A stretch of DNA of 5,946 nucleotides from Deltaproteobacteria bacterium (GTDB lineage Bacteria; Desulfobacterota; Dissulfuribacteria; Dissulfuribacterales; QOAL01): contig JAMOUE010000386.1 in the NCBI GenBank assembly GCA_027068235.1, positions 1 to 5,946 on the forward strand, given 5' to 3'. Positions 5,331-5,946 of this stretch are shown here, piece by piece (within the stretch, counting starts at the first letter, position 1; each line of letters opens with the position of its first letter). A program made the translations under genes and the position numbers. The notes under the pieces are model-generated. The model saw only the letters and a list, made by a program, of their open reading frames with translations, was not told where the DNA came from and did no database searches.

Positions 5331-5946
5331 TTAGTCTATTTTTACCAGTAAATCTACCAAATGAGCCGCAGTTACGCCGTGCCCTTTTTCCTGATACAGG
5401 GATTCCATGCCATAGCGAAGCCGAAAGAGACAGCCTGAACAGGTAGTGGTTATTGTAAGTGGATTTTTTAATGTGATGGATTGAATAACTGATGCAATAT
5501 TCTTTTTAAATATAGTTTTTGATAGATCGCTGTTTAATATGGAAAATGTGCCACCCAATCCACAACAGCCTAAATTACCAATATGATTTTTTTTATCCCT
5601 CAAAACACCTTGCACAACATCTATAGGAGTAGATGAGGCGCTTAGGCCATAGCGTTGATGACAAGGTATCTGAATGGCAATCTTGCAATCTACTTGAGAG
5701 ACCATTTGTATTTGCAGGCGAGATAGAAACTGGCTTAACTCCATAACACGCTTTGAGATCTGTTTGGCTTCTTTTGCCTCACTTTCCTTCTCGTGAAACA
5801 ATTTGTCCCAATTGTTTATCATATAGGCACATGAAGCACAGCCTGTAAGAATTACATCTGGCTGATATTTTGAAAAGATAGAGATATTTTTCTTTGCAAA
5901 ATTTTTTGCATTGTCACTAGCCCCTTGACTATATGCAGGAAGGCCA
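5331..5946 (-). CDS. GlcF/HdrD-like Fe-S protein with cysteine-rich CCG domains (5' partial)
   Basis: The frame continues past the ATG at 5822 to the right edge, so the true start is outside; about 205 C-terminal residues are visible. Upstream of that ATG the frame reads PDVILTGCASCAYMINNW, the CxxC end of a first cysteine-rich (CCG) domain, which makes 5822 an internal Met. The second CCG domain is complete: PCHQRYG, then CCGLGGTFS 31 residues after the first Cys, then CSGC about 40 residues later and the typical ending of AAHLVDLL. Two tandem CCG domains occur in glycolate oxidase Fe-S subunit GlcF, heterodisulfide reductase HdrD/HdrB and related (Fe-S) oxidoreductases, where they help bind a 4Fe-4S cluster and pass electrons from a partner flavoprotein. 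GlcF fits best by spacing, but the missing half, usually with two 4Fe-4S ferredoxin motifs, would decide. No FAD partner gene is visible. Confidence 0.85.
   Translation of the reverse strand, partial: GLPAYSQGASDNAKNFAKKNISIFSKYQPDVILTGCASCAYMINNWDKLFHEKESEAKEAKQISKRVMELSQFLSRLQIQMVSQVDCKIAIQIPCHQRYGLSASSTPIDVVQGVLRDKKNHIGNLGCCGLGGTFSILNSDLSKTIFKKNIASVIQSITLKNPLTITTTCSGCLFRLRYGMESLYQEKGHGVTAAHLVDLLVKID

Noticed and set aside
5331..5822. A complete 163-residue protein starting at the ATG at 5822.
   Set aside because: The upstream frame stays open to the window edge and encodes the CxxC of a first CCG domain, so this Met is internal and the gene is partial.

Overview
The window holds two convergent gene blocks and is almost fully coding. 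No stretch of 300 bases lacks a gene, and the widest gap is about 27 bases. I see no RNA gene, CRISPR array, insertion sequence or phage gene. Both blocks enter from outside the window, so their promoters are not visible. The DNA is moderately AT-rich with good Shine-Dalgarno sites. The gene content (FliL-type flagellar protein, two-CCG-domain Fe-S protein, YkgJ-type cysteine cluster protein, stand-alone Lrp/AsnC sensor domain) suggests a Gram-negative, probably anaerobic, flagellated bacterium. Desulfobacterota (former Deltaproteobacteria) is my best guess, from overall impression rather than a marker gene.

Plus strand, 1-1673: the end of a probable flagellar operon. It contains (a) the 3' part of a FliL-like membrane protein with a very long acidic N-terminal region, (b) a 99-residue charged protein I do not recognise, and (c) a 127-residue membrane-anchored coiled-coil protein ending in a DUF2802-like helix-turn-helix segment. 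Gaps are 2-3 bases, so these are probably co-translated.

Minus strand, 5946 down to 1694: a seven-gene run in one direction. The order is GlcF/HdrD-like Fe-S protein (5' end missing), rlmE, hemW, an unknown lipoprotein, a YkgJ-family cysteine cluster protein, a 77-residue single-pass membrane protein, and a stand-alone RAM (Lrp/AsnC effector) domain. Spacings are 14, 7, -4, 27, -83 and 1 bases, which suggests one transcription unit. Three or four members bind or probably bind Fe-S clusters or metal, and two use S-adenosylmethionine. The set mixes housekeeping (rRNA methylation, heme delivery) with redox functions; I do not see one pathway tying them together.

Most of the window is ordinary chromosome. 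The best points for a second look are the 83-base out-of-frame overlap between the YkgJ-like gene and the small membrane protein, which has a strong internal ribosome binding site; the extra C-terminal cysteine motif that lies in that overlap; and the acidic extension of the FliL-like protein beside two poorly known small genes. I found no convincing evidence of a wholly new system.
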